Positions 35,647-44,753 of a stretch of DNA of 64,000 nucleotides are shown one piece after another. Source of the stretch: Bacteroidota bacterium (lineage in GTDB: Bacteria; Bacteroidota; Bacteroidia; Bacteroidales; F082); the NCBI GenBank assembly GCA_016845175.1, contig JAERTD010000081.1, positions 62,001-126,000 of the forward strand, given 5' to 3'. Numbering within the stretch: the stretch's first letter is position 1; the number at the start of each line of letters is the position of its first letter. A program made the translations under genes and the position numbers. The notes beneath the pieces were generated by a model, which saw nothing but the letters and a program-made list of their open reading frames with translations, was not told where the DNA came from and made no database searches.

Positions 35647-36816
35647 TTATTCGTAATGGAATACGCCTTTGCCAGTATGAATGCTGACTTGCTTCTTATC
35701 TGAAGCTTCCACACGACCAATGATTTGAGCTTCAATATTAAATTTCCCGGAAATCTCAATAATGCTTTTTGCAATGGATTCAGGAACATAAAGTTCCATT
35801 CGATGGCCCATGTTGAAAACTTTATACATCTCTTTCCAATCTGTACCGCTTTCCTTTTGAATTAAATAGAAGAGGGGAGGTATCGGAAACATTTGATCCT
35901 TGATAATATGAAGTTGGTCGATGAAATGTAGTACTTTGGTTTGGGCACCACCACTACAATGGATCATGCCATGGATGTTGCTTCGGTAATGCTCCAATAT
36001 GGCTTTGATAACAGGTGCATAGGTTCGGGTAGGGGAAAGGACCAGTTTGCCCACATCTACACCAGCTACTGCAGAGGCTTCAGTAAGGGCTTTGGATCCA
36101 CTGTAAACCAGCGAATCATCCACTTGCGGGTCAAAGCTTTCGGGAAAGCATGCTGCCAGTTTCTTGTGAAATACATCATGTCTGGCTGAAGTCAAACCAT
36201 TGCTGCCCATGCCACCGTTGTAGGCATCCTCGTAAGTAGCTTGTCCGCTGGACGATAGCCCTACAATTACATCACCTGCCTGAATCTTGTTTTCAATGAT
36301 TTCGCTTCTTTTAACTCTGGCAGTAACAGTAGAATCTACAATTACTGTTCGTACCAAATCACCTACATCTGCAGTTTCACCACCAGTGAGATGAATCTTA
36401 ACCCCAATGGATTCCATCTTCTGTAAGAAATCTTCAGTACCACCGATCAGCGCCTTTATTACCTCAGCAGGAATGAGGTTTTTATTCCTGCCAATGGTTG
36501 ATGAAATCAAAATATCATCAGTAACACCCACACAAAGTAAATCATCTGTATTCATCACTATAGCATCCTGAGCTATGCCATGCCAAACCGACAAATCGCC
36601 GGTTTCCTTCCAATACATATAGGCCAGTGAAGATTTGGTGCCAGCACCGTCGGCATGCATGATGTTACAGTAGTCGTCATCTCCTCCAAGTACATCAGGA
36701 ATTACTTTACAAAAGGCATTGGGGTAAATTCCTTTATCCAGATTTTTGATGGCTGCATGCACATCTTCCTTACTGGCAGATACGCCACGCTGCATATAAC
36801 GAGAGGCTTGATCCAT
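35647..36816 (-). CDS. purM: Phosphoribosylformylglycinamidine cyclo-ligase (PurM)
   Basis: 389 residues. Closes the imidazole ring of FGAM to AIR with ATP, the fifth step of de novo purine synthesis. Typical elements are YMQRGVSASKEDVHAAIK at the N-terminus, MHADGAGTKSSLAYMYWKETG (the ATP/phosphate-binding loop), MNTDDLLCVGVTDDILISSTIGRN, LTGGETADVGDLVRTVIVDST and VVGLSSSGQATYEDAYNGGMGSNGLT. It is longer than the E. coli enzyme (345), as I recall of Bacteroidota relatives. Its ATG lies 1 base after the stop of the PorE-like gene, so translation is probably coupled. Confidence 0.93.
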   Translation of the reverse strand: MDQASRYMQRGVSASKEDVHAAIKNLDKGIYPNAFCKVIPDVLGGDDDYCNIMHADGAGTKSSLAYMYWKETGDLSVWHGIAQDAIVMNTDDLLCVGVTDDILISSTIGRNKNLIPAEVIKALIGGTEDFLQKMESIGVKIHLTGGETADVGDLVRTVIVDSTVTARVKRSEIIENKIQAGDVIVGLSSSGQATYEDAYNGGMGSNGLTSARHDVFHKKLAACFPESFDPQVDDSLVYSGSKALTEASAVAGVDVGKLVLSPTRTYAPVIKAILEHYRSNIHGMIHCSGGAQTKVLHFIDQLHIIKDQMFPIPPLFYLIQKESGTDWKEMYKVFNMGHRMELYVPESIAKSIIEISGKFNIEAQIIGRVEASDKKQVSIHTGKGVFHYE

Positions 36817-36817
36817 A

Positions 36818-39274
36818 TTAATCGATGGTCAGGATTGAGGTTTTTGTATTGTAAGTATATTTTCCGAGTTGTTTCATCAAACGGTCACCAAACACCAGGC
36901 CATACCTGAGTTTGTGGTTCACCTGAACCTTTATATTTTTGACCGACTTATTGGCAATATTTATCTCCTTAATGTTGATGACAGCTTTGTCTCTAATGCT
37001 GTTATCTACCAGGATTTCTTCAGGATTACCATCAAAATCATCTTTGCTTATGGCGCCCCATTTAAGTAAATCCATGGCCTTATCCAGTGAAATCATCGCT
37101 GAGGAAGTCCGGTCATAGGCAAAATCTTCATTATAGCTGTTGATGATACACTTGGCAATATTAATGCCGGTTTTGGCTTCCACATGGAAAGGAATTTTGT
37201 TGTCTGAAGGGTTAACTGCTATAGCAATAGTGGTAAGATCCACATTGGTGGCTTGTGGAATATAATCCTTTCTGAGTACCCTAAACTCTGTACGACGGTT
37301 CAACTGGTGGGCAGCTTCTTTTTCATTGGTAGAGGCCAATGATTCGATATAAGCTTCGTCGAGTACAGTTCCTTCCGTGAAGGCGAAACCATCTCTTACC
37401 ATATCCTTTTTCAAGCTAAGTGGCACCCTTTCGCCATAACCTTTCGCCACCAAACGAGCAGGCTCGATTCCTCTAATAATCAGATAATCAACAACAGATT
37501 GCGCCCTGCGTTGTGATAGAATATCATTTTTAAGATGGCTGTCACGAATATCCGTATGAGAAGCAAGTTCGATCACTAGGTTAGGGTTGTCGCGCAAGGT
37601 TTGAATAAGACCCTGTAGTGAATCCTGATATTGTGGTTTAAGGTCCCATTTGGCCAGATCATATAATATTTCAGGCAAGGCAATGGGTTCTGCAGGAATG
37701 GGTTCCAGTATAAAATCTTTCACAAAATCTTTACTGAATTCGACACCTACGGTTGTTACCGTTCCTTTGGTGTTAAAATAGTTGGGTTTGGTCACCAAGA
37801 TTTCAAAGGTGGTATTTGGCTCCATCTGGCTTTTGCCAAAGGAATAATATCCATTTTCGTTGGTTCTGGTATTCACCGACAGGCCGTTGGAGCCTACCAG
37901 TTGGACCATGGCATCTTCAACATATAAAAGGGTCCGGTCATCCTTGATAGTACCTTCCAGCGTAAATTCCAATGGGGGTTCAATAAAATACCAGATATCT
38001 TCCAGTCCACGGGTTCCGCTACGATTGGAACTCAGATAGCCGTATTCTTCTGTGGGATGGAAAACGATCCCAAAGTCATCAAGATTAGAATTCATGGGGT
38101 ATTTTAAATTCTGTGGAGGTCCCCAGTTACCAGCCGTGTCAATCTGAGTGACGAAAATATCAAGTCCTCCCATGCCGCCATGTCCATCGGAAGCAAAAAA
38201 CAAAGTGGTATCGTTTCTAAGGAATGGAAACATTTCATTACCGGGAGTATTGATGATTTCACCCAGATTCATGGGTCTGTTAAAGGGCTGTGACTTTGAA
38301 TCACGAAAGGCTACCCAAATATCCTTAACACCCAAACCACCTCTTCTGTCGGCGGAGAAGTATAAGATCAATTCACTTTCGCTAATGGTTGGCTGACCAA
38401 TGGTTGACATGGTATCCACACCCTTGATTTCAACCATGCTGGGTTCTCCCCAGTTTCTTCCTGTACGCCTGGCTTTATAGATCTGACAGCCAGATTCTCT
38501 TTGCTGGTCGTTGGGGCATTTGGTATAATAAATGGTTTTGAAGTTGGAGTTAAAGGTAGCAGCACCTTCATTGGCTTTGGTGTTAACAGTTTCAGAATCG
38601 TCAAATACCACTGCCTCACTCCATTCACCTTTTCTGTCAATTTTTGCGACAAATAAATCACTGAAATTCTGATCCGTCCATTTGTCAAGTTCTTTTCCCT
38701 GGGCACCTTCACGCGTAGAGGTAAAAACAATTTCATTATAATTTTCACTGGTGAATGCAGGTGCAAAGTCGGCTTCCCTTGAATTGATGGTTTTTACATT
38801 GGTGACCTCATATTTGGATGGGTTTTCAACCCATTCTTCAATCAGAGCTGCCGTTTCTGCTCCTCTTTTGCCCCTGGGGTCATCAGGGTTTTTCTCGGCA
38901 AATGCATTGTATTGTTCAATGGATTCCGGGTACTTCCCGTTGATCTTGAGTGCTTCTGCATATCGCAGCAATATTTCAGGATTTCTGTCTTCCCAGCCAT
39001 TTCTAACCAATCGCTTATAATTGGCTTCAGCTCTTTTATAATTACCCGTCAGCCAATAGCATTCTGCCATCTGGGCAGTTATTCTGTTCTTTTCTTCTTT
39101 GTTTTTCTTTACTTTGGTGTAGGCCTTTTTGTATTTATCGATGGCAACCGAATACTGTTGTTTGGCGAAAGCTTCATCGGCCCCCTTCGCCGGATTCCGT
39201 TTTTGAGCCAGCAGCATGGCCGGAAGAAAAACAAGAATGAGCAGCAGGGAAATATGTTGAAACGATAATCTCAT
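36818..39274 (-). CDS. OmpA-family envelope protein with TPR, propeller and CRD (PorE-like)
   Basis: 818 residues. The order is: signal peptide (LLLILVFLPAMLLAQ), TPR helices (about 24-135), PD40/WD40-like propeller blades (about 165-440: FTSTREGAQGK, YYTKCPND, FSADRRGGLG, FASDGHGGMGGLD, YLSSNRSGTRG), a carboxypeptidase-regulatory domain (about 450-525), and an OmpA C-like peptidoglycan-binding domain (about 545-675: LASHTDIRDS, LSQRRAQSVVDYL, RLVAKGYGE). This is the architecture of PorE, which anchors the T9SS ring to peptidoglycan, and of its paralogues; I leave the symbol empty. A 140-residue C-terminal extension follows (see findings). Confidence 0.88.
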   Translation of the reverse strand: MRLSFQHISLLLILVFLPAMLLAQKRNPAKGADEAFAKQQYSVAIDKYKKAYTKVKKNKEEKNRITAQMAECYWLTGNYKRAEANYKRLVRNGWEDRNPEILLRYAEALKINGKYPESIEQYNAFAEKNPDDPRGKRGAETAALIEEWVENPSKYEVTNVKTINSREADFAPAFTSENYNEIVFTSTREGAQGKELDKWTDQNFSDLFVAKIDRKGEWSEAVVFDDSETVNTKANEGAATFNSNFKTIYYTKCPNDQQRESGCQIYKARRTGRNWGEPSMVEIKGVDTMSTIGQPTISESELILYFSADRRGGLGVKDIWVAFRDSKSQPFNRPMNLGEIINTPGNEMFPFLRNDTTLFFASDGHGGMGGLDIFVTQIDTAGNWGPPQNLKYPMNSNLDDFGIVFHPTEEYGYLSSNRSGTRGLEDIWYFIEPPLEFTLEGTIKDDRTLLYVEDAMVQLVGSNGLSVNTRTNENGYYSFGKSQMEPNTTFEILVTKPNYFNTKGTVTTVGVEFSKDFVKDFILEPIPAEPIALPEILYDLAKWDLKPQYQDSLQGLIQTLRDNPNLVIELASHTDIRDSHLKNDILSQRRAQSVVDYLIIRGIEPARLVAKGYGERVPLSLKKDMVRDGFAFTEGTVLDEAYIESLASTNEKEAAHQLNRRTEFRVLRKDYIPQATNVDLTTIAIAVNPSDNKIPFHVEAKTGINIAKCIINSYNEDFAYDRTSSAMISLDKAMDLLKWGAISKDDFDGNPEEILVDNSIRDKAVINIKEINIANKSVKNIKVQVNHKLRYGLVFGDRLMKQLGKYTYNTKTSILTID

Positions 39275-39411
39275 ATTGAGTTTATGCTAATGGTTTAACG
39301 ATAGTGTACTTTTCTTTACTCTTTGGTATTGACTAGATTGATAACGAAAGTAATCTTATTTTATTGGCTCGGCAAGCAGTATAATCACTTGGTACAGGAG
39401 CATCCTCATTG

Positions 39412-39702
39412 TTATGTGTCACTGGTTTTATGATCCGAAATATTTGCTTCATTTTCGGGTGGCTGAGCCAAATCCTCTTCTACTTTCGATTTATACTCTT
39501 CCAGCCGCTTTTCCCTGTCCTTACGGTCAGCTTCCTTATTGATTTCGGTTTTAATATCTTCAGAAGCACGCTTGATATCATTGACAAACTTGCCCAGGTT
39601 TCTGGCCAGTTCCGGGATTTTCTCAGGACCGAATATGAGAAATATCGCCAAGACGATCAGCAGTATCTCACCAGAACCAAAATCAAAAAATAATAAAGTC
39701 AA
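39412..39702 (-). CDS. tatA: Twin-arginine translocase subunit TatA/TatB
   Basis: 96 residues from a TTG at 39702. One transmembrane helix (GEILLIVLAIFLIFG) is followed by the FGPEKIPELARNLGKFV amphipathic helix that defines the TatA/B family, then a charged helical tail. TatA pores move folded twin-arginine proteins across the inner membrane; tatC is not in the window. The open frame continues to an ATG at 39813. That start would add an extra hydrophobic stretch and would begin inside the secDF terminator, so the non-AUG start is preferred. TatA and TatB cannot be separated by sequence alone; FGPEKIPEL slightly favours TatA/TatA-B hybrid use. Confidence 0.85.
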   Translation of the reverse strand: MTLLFFDFGSGEILLIVLAIFLIFGPEKIPELARNLGKFVNDIKRASEDIKTEINKEADRKDREKRLEEYKSKVEEDLAQPPENEANISDHKTSDT

Positions 39703-39813
39703 TGTATACAGTATTGATCCGAGCAAAAATAGTAAAAATATAAGCCAATGGAAGGCTTGAGACGCATTGATGCAGCATTCTCTTATGATTGACAGAGATG
39801 TGGCTGTAATCAT

Positions 39814-39849
39814 AAAAAAAGGCCCTGAAACATTATGTTGCAGGGCCTT
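39814..39849 (-). terminator. Intrinsic terminator of secDF
   Basis: On the minus strand AAGGCCCTG (39849-39841) pairs perfectly with CAGGGCCTT (39827-39819) around a 13-base loop. A run of T follows (39820-39814). It starts 18 bases after the secDF stop. Confidence 0.9.
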
Positions 39850-39866
39850 GAATCGTTATTAATAGG

Positions 39867-42800
39867 CTATTTCTTCTTCTTCTTACGTGCGGCTACTTTT
39901 GCCAGACGTTCTTCATGTTCTTTCTCCTGTTTGTCACCACCCAATAAATCATAAGCAATTGGGCTGGCAGTAAACAAGGAAGAATAGGTACCTACAAGTA
40001 CTCCAATCAGCAATGCGAAGATGAATCCACGAATCACCTCACCACCGAAAATAAAGATCACCAGCAATACAACTATGGTAGTACCTGAAGTGTTAATGGT
40101 ACGGGCCAGTGTGGAGTTCAATCCATCATTGATATTTTGACGCAGGCTGTGTTTGGGGAACAAGCCGGTAAACTCACGGATACGGTCAAAGATAATTACG
40201 GAGTCATTGATAGAATAACCTATAATGGTCAGGATAGCAGCGATAAAGGCCTGATCCACCTCCATGCTAAATGGCAAGATGCCATAAAACAATGAGAACA
40301 TACCCATGGTGATAATGGTATCGTGGAAGAGTGCTACAACACCTGCCACACCATATTGCCACTTTTTAAATCTAACAGCGATATAGATGAAGATCATAAT
40401 CAATGCAATGGCCACCGCCATTAATGATTTTGTACGGATATCATACGCAATGGTAGGCCCAATTTTCTGTGAGCTCAGGATACCCAGTAACTTGTTGTCT
40501 CCTTCGGTATCTGATGAAAATTCTTCATATTGGATGTTACCACGGAAGAAGTCTTTCAAACCTGCATATAATTTGTCCTGGATCATGCCATCTACACTTG
40601 GATCATCATCATCAATCATATATTTTGTAGTTACCTTAATCTGACTGCTGGGGCCAAAGGTTTTTACCTCAGGGGCCATATTGTCAAATTGGATGGCAAG
40701 AGCCTGACGGGCATCTACGGTATTTACATCCTGATCAAAACGAATAACATAAGTACGGCCTCCGGTAAAGTCAATACCAAAATTCAAGCTTTTTGTGAGC
40801 AATGATCCTAAGCTTAATACGATAAGAATACCTGATACGATATAGGCTTTCTTACGCATGGCTACAAATTTGAAGGCTGCATTGGCAAATACATTGGCTG
40901 TTCTTTTTGTAGAAAAGTTCACCTTCATGTTCTTGTTCAGCATGCCGGTAAAAATCAACCTTGAAATAAAGATAGCAGTGAACAATGAAGAAAGAATACC
41001 AATAATCAGTGTAGTAGCAAAACCTTGAACAGGACCGGTACCAAAGATGTACAGAACAATACCTGTGAGCAAGGTGGTAACGTTACCATCAATGATAGCA
41101 GAATAAGCGTTTTTATATCCATCAGTGATGGCCAGCCTGAATCCTTTACCTGCACGTATCTCTTCTTTGATACGCTCGTAGATAATCACGTTGGCGTCCA
41201 CCGCCATACCTAAGGTAAGTACGATACCTGCCATACCAGGAAGTGTTAATACAGCACCCAGGGAGGCCAATACACCAAACAAAAAGAATATGTTGGAAAT
41301 CAAGGCCAGGTTGGCTACAAATCCAGCACGGTTATAATATACAATCATATAGGCCAGAACCAGTACAAAAGCCAGGATGAATGAATTCATACCTGAGCGT
41401 ACAGCTTCACGTCCCAAGGAGGGACCTACAACTGCTTCTTCCATAATACGGGCAGGAGCAGGAAGTTTACCGGCTTTAAGAATATTGGCAAGGTCTTGTG
41501 CTTCTTCAATGGTCATTTCACCACCTGAAATGGATGAGCGTCCGTTAGGAATTTCATCATTAACATTTGGAAATGAATACACATAGTTGTCAAGCACAAT
41601 CGCCACCTGACGACCCACATTTTCACCTGTGAGTCTTTTCCAGATTTTAGCACCCTGGGCATTCATTTGAAGGTCAACACTTGGGTTGCTGTTGTTATCA
41701 TAATCCTGACGGGCATCCACAATAACATCACCACCCAAAGCAGCGCTACCATCACGGGCACTGGCTTTCAATGCCACCAATTCAAGAATACCAGGCAAGT
41801 TTGGCTGTGGTTTTACAGTCCATACTAACCTAAGGTCTCTCGGGAAAATATCAAGGGTTTTTTTCAGCATATGGTTGATACGTGCAGTATCTTTAATGGC
41901 TGCCATACCAACTCTTGCTGCTTCTGCTGGTGCATACTGTCCTGATTCATTCTGGAAGTAGGAGGGCTGTAGTAAAGCATACAAAGGATAGTTCCTGGCA
42001 TATTCTTCCTGGTTGAAGTCGTCTCCTGCAGCGGAAGTGTCACTTTCAATCTGGTCGATTAATTTGTTGGCTTCTGAATCATCAGCTAATAAATCGTCAA
42101 GTGCAGAGGTCTCATCATCAGTGCTTACAGTCTCTTCCTGAGTTTCAACTTCTGTTTGAGCAACTTCACCATCTGTGGTGGTAGCTGTATTGTCAGTAGT
42201 TTCATTTGTCTCTTCATCCAAACTGGCGTCAGTTCTTAACCTGGCATTGGCTTCGTCGAAGAAAGTGTATAATTCTGAAAAATTATAGGTTTCCCAAAAC
42301 TCCAGTTTTGCAGTTCCCTGTAATAATTTTCTTACCCTATCCGGGTCTTTAATACCAGGCAATTCAATGAGAATACGTCCGGTAGTCGCCAGTTTCTGGA
42401 TATTAGGCTGGGCCACACCAAAACGGTCAATACGTGTTCTTAGAATTTGAAAAGAACGGTCGATGGCACCATCAGCTTCTTCCTTAATAACTGCCAATAC
42501 CTCTTCGTTGGTTGAGTTGGTGGTAATGCCTTTGTCTTTAAACTCATAAAGGAAAATTGAAGCCAAACGGGCGTTTGGATCAACTTCGTTGAAGGATTCT
42601 CCAAACAGGGCAACAAATCCACGATCACTGCTTTTTACTTTCTCAACAGTGCGGCTATAAGCTTCCACAAATACGGGATCCTGACTGTTTCCGGAAAGTG
42701 CTTTTACAATGTCGCCAACGGATACGTCAAGTACAACGTTCATACCACCTTTAAGGTCAAGGCCGAGATTGATTTCACGTTCCTTGGCTTCTTTGTAGGT

Positions 42801-43073
42801 ATATTTAGCTACTAAAATGTTGTATACTTCCTCGTTTGCAATGCTGTCGAGATACACTCTTTCTCTTGCTCTTGATATTGAATCCTGGTAGTATTGCTCC
42901 AGCATTTCGTTTCCTTTTGCAAGTTCCTTTGCCTGTTGCTGAGTTACAGGGCTTTCAGCATAACTTTTTGCTTTGTTTTCAACACGGGTTGTCACAAAAG
43001 TGAAACTCAACTGATACAAACATACCAGGGCGAAAGCAATGGCAAAAAATTTGATGGCTCCTCTGTTTTGCAT
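39867..43073 (-). CDS. secDF: Protein translocase subunit SecDF (fusion)
   Basis: 1068-residue inner-membrane RND-type protein that uses the proton gradient to help pull proteins through SecYEG. The SecD half has LGLDLKGGMNVVLDVSV near residue 110, the P1 domain, then RSSISGGEMTIEEAQDLANILKAGKLP and VDANVIIYERIKEEIRAGKGF. The SecF half starts near 770 with NFGIDFTGGRTYVIRF and has SINDSVIIFDRIRE. D1 and D4 motif regions are intact. An acidic low-complexity insert lies at about 280-355. The ATG at 43121 is excluded because the -7 box overlaps it. Confidence 0.97.
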   Translation of the reverse strand: MQNRGAIKFFAIAFALVCLYQLSFTFVTTRVENKAKSYAESPVTQQQAKELAKGNEMLEQYYQDSISRARERVYLDSIANEEVYNILVAKYTYKEAKEREINLGLDLKGGMNVVLDVSVGDIVKALSGNSQDPVFVEAYSRTVEKVKSSDRGFVALFGESFNEVDPNARLASIFLYEFKDKGITTNSTNEEVLAVIKEEADGAIDRSFQILRTRIDRFGVAQPNIQKLATTGRILIELPGIKDPDRVRKLLQGTAKLEFWETYNFSELYTFFDEANARLRTDASLDEETNETTDNTATTTDGEVAQTEVETQEETVSTDDETSALDDLLADDSEANKLIDQIESDTSAAGDDFNQEEYARNYPLYALLQPSYFQNESGQYAPAEAARVGMAAIKDTARINHMLKKTLDIFPRDLRLVWTVKPQPNLPGILELVALKASARDGSAALGGDVIVDARQDYDNNSNPSVDLQMNAQGAKIWKRLTGENVGRQVAIVLDNYVYSFPNVNDEIPNGRSSISGGEMTIEEAQDLANILKAGKLPAPARIMEEAVVGPSLGREAVRSGMNSFILAFVLVLAYMIVYYNRAGFVANLALISNIFFLFGVLASLGAVLTLPGMAGIVLTLGMAVDANVIIYERIKEEIRAGKGFRLAITDGYKNAYSAIIDGNVTTLLTGIVLYIFGTGPVQGFATTLIIGILSSLFTAIFISRLIFTGMLNKNMKVNFSTKRTANVFANAAFKFVAMRKKAYIVSGILIVLSLGSLLTKSLNFGIDFTGGRTYVIRFDQDVNTVDARQALAIQFDNMAPEVKTFGPSSQIKVTTKYMIDDDDPSVDGMIQDKLYAGLKDFFRGNIQYEEFSSDTEGDNKLLGILSSQKIGPTIAYDIRTKSLMAVAIALIMIFIYIAVRFKKWQYGVAGVVALFHDTIITMGMFSLFYGILPFSMEVDQAFIAAILTIIGYSINDSVIIFDRIREFTGLFPKHSLRQNINDGLNSTLARTINTSGTTIVVLLVIFIFGGEVIRGFIFALLIGVLVGTYSSLFTASPIAYDLLGGDKQEKEHEERLAKVAARKKKKK

Positions 43074-43118
43074 TTGATCTTGATTATTAAATGAATTTAT
43101 CCTAAATTTTTGAGGGTG

Positions 43119-43126
43119 CAAAAATA
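43119..43126 (-). promoter_or_regulatory. -33/-7 promoter of secDF
   Basis: On the minus strand TATTTTTG matches TAnnTTTG, with TTG 20 bases further upstream (43149-43147). The ATG at 43073 follows 45 bases later. Confidence 0.65.
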
Positions 43127-43287
43127 GAATAATATTTCATATATAACAATTTTGAAATGAACTAATAATCAGGTGCTAAAAAACTGATTGATTGAGAATT
43201 GTTATGATTTTTCACATTTCAGTGGGTTTTATATTCAAAAAGGAAATTCTGTAAATCATAATTTGGTCTGAGTCAGCTACAAAATGA

Positions 43288-43295
43288 TATATTTG
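43288..43295 (+). promoter_or_regulatory. -33/-7 promoter of the SGNH hydrolase gene
   Basis: TATATTTG matches TAnnTTTG, and a TTTG at 43262-43265 lies 22 bases upstream. The ATG follows at 43351. Confidence 0.65.
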
Positions 43296-43350
43296 CGGCA
43301 AGTGCCTCACAGACATTTGTTGGTGCGAATTCATAAAATATCTATAAAGA

Positions 43351-44634
43351 ATGAGAAGAAGTTTAAGCCTGCTGTTGCTGCTGTTGCTGTTTTGTTCCAT
43401 TCAGGCGCAACAGAAGAAAGTATTGTTTCTGGGCAACAGTTATACCGGAGCCAACAACTTACCCAATTTGGTCTTTGAACTGGCTACATCAGCCGGGGAT
43501 GACTTATATGTCGAACGGAGTACTCCAGGTGGATATACCCTTGGTAATCCCAGTCATGGTCATTTGTACACACAATATTCTTTGGATTTAATAGCCTCTC
43601 AGAACTGGGATTATGTAGTACTCCAGGAGCAAAGCCAGTATCCTGTAATTGATTATTATCGTGATAATTACACTTATCCCGGAGGATTTGGATTGGACTC
43701 TGTGATCAAAGAGAATGACAGCTGTTCACAAACCTTGTTTTATATGACCTGGGGTAGAAAATATGGTGGTCAGCAGTGCATTGGAAGCTATTGTAGCATT
43801 GATTTTAGCGATTATGCCCATATGCAGGATTCTCTGGCAGCAGCCTATCTTCATATGTCTAACCAATTGTCTACACCAGTTGCTCCTGTGGGTATGGCCT
43901 GGCGCAATTCAATTGTGAGTCAGGGTGATCCGGTGGACTTGTTTTCAGCAGATGGTAGCCATCCTAGTTTGGCGGGCAGTTATTTGGCAGCCTGTGTCTT
44001 TTATGCCAGTATTTTCCATAAGAGTCCGCAAGGTATTACCTACCATGCAGGGTTGGAAGAATATACAGCAACTTATTTACAAAATATTGCCCACCAAACG
44101 GTGTTTAATAATTTGGAAACCTGGAATATAGATACCACTACAATAGCCGCCAATTTCGATTATGAGCAGTGGGGTGACTCGGTGTTTTTTAGCAATGAAT
44201 CGAGGAATGCTGATCAGTATTTCTGGGATTTTGGCAATGGAGATAGTGATACAACAATGAATCCTGTGTATGGCTATAGTGAAAGTGGTTCCTATAAAGT
44301 AAGTTTAACCAGCTACCGTGAATGTAAAACAGACAGCATCAGCGAGATTATAGACGTGGTGATAAGCGGTTCAGCGGAGAATAAAGGGAAAGAGCCATTG
44401 ATTTTAAGTCCAAATCCAAGCACAGGATGGTTCCGGGTTCAGAATATCAGTCAATCCGGTGAAGCTACCATGCGGATCAGGGGATTGTCAGGACTATTGG
44501 TTTGGGAAGAAAAACTAGTGCTGGATCCGGGAGTTGATTTGTATATAGAAAACCTTAAGATAGCTGAGGGTGTTTATACGATTTCCTTAACCACTAAAGA
44601 ATCTATTCAGCTGGCGAAGTTTGTGGTGAAGTAA
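43351..44634 (+). CDS. SGNH-like hydrolase with PKD domain and T9SS signal
   Basis: 427 residues: a leucine-rich signal peptide (MRRSLSLLLLLLLFCSIQAQ), an SGNH/GDSL-type hydrolase domain (about 22-255), one PKD domain (about 265-330: YFWDFGNGDSDTTMNPVYGY), and a C-terminal T9SS signal (LILSPNPSTGWFRV to AKFVVK). The probable nucleophile is Ser30 in LFLGNSYTGANN, with Asp and His in SADGSHPSLAGSYLA. WDYVVLQEQSQYP is the third conserved block. Relatives are esterases or carbohydrate deacetylases; substrate unknown. The signal peptide is encoded by repeated CTGTTG codons. Convergent with the ABC exporter. Confidence 0.85.
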   Translation: MRRSLSLLLLLLLFCSIQAQQKKVLFLGNSYTGANNLPNLVFELATSAGDDLYVERSTPGGYTLGNPSHGHLYTQYSLDLIASQNWDYVVLQEQSQYPVIDYYRDNYTYPGGFGLDSVIKENDSCSQTLFYMTWGRKYGGQQCIGSYCSIDFSDYAHMQDSLAAAYLHMSNQLSTPVAPVGMAWRNSIVSQGDPVDLFSADGSHPSLAGSYLAACVFYASIFHKSPQGITYHAGLEEYTATYLQNIAHQTVFNNLETWNIDTTTIAANFDYEQWGDSVFFSNESRNADQYFWDFGNGDSDTTMNPVYGYSESGSYKVSLTSYRECKTDSISEIIDVVISGSAENKGKEPLILSPNPSTGWFRVQNISQSGEATMRIRGLSGLLVWEEKLVLDPGVDLYIENLKIAEGVYTISLTTKESIQLAKFVVK

Positions 44635-44652
44635 TGGATTTGTTCTGTAGCA

Positions 44653-44676
44653 GGCACGCGAAGTATCAGCGCGCCA
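44653..44676. repeat. Interrupted palindrome, copy 1
   Basis: GGCACGCGAAGTATCAGCGCGCCA. The ends GGCACGC and GCGCGCC pair with one mismatch around a 9-base loop. It is GC-rich compared with its surroundings and recurs at 44718-44741 with one change (C to T). Confidence 0.8.
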
Positions 44677-44717
44677 GTTGGTACCTTAATGCATGTGGAA
44701 AAATGATTTGGTAACTC

Positions 44718-44741
44718 GGCACGCGAAGTATTAGCGCGCCA
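44718..44741. repeat. Interrupted palindrome, copy 2
   Basis: GGCACGCGAAGTATTAGCGCGCCA, 23 of 24 identical to 44653-44676 and in the same orientation, with starts 65 bases apart. Both lie between two convergent genes and may form a bidirectional terminator or be REP-like. Confidence 0.8.
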
Positions 44742-44753
44742 GAGAGTAATCTG

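Noticed and set aside
38368..38766. 132-codon minus-strand frame
   Set aside because: It is another frame within the PorE-like gene; the OmpA, propeller and TPR motifs are in the longer frame.
43074..43121. Longer SecDF start at 43121
   Set aside because: The -7 box overlaps that codon, so the message would start after it.
44653..44741. Possible CRISPR array from the two GC-rich repeats
   Set aside because: Only two copies, with a 41-base spacer and an internal palindrome; no cas genes nearby.
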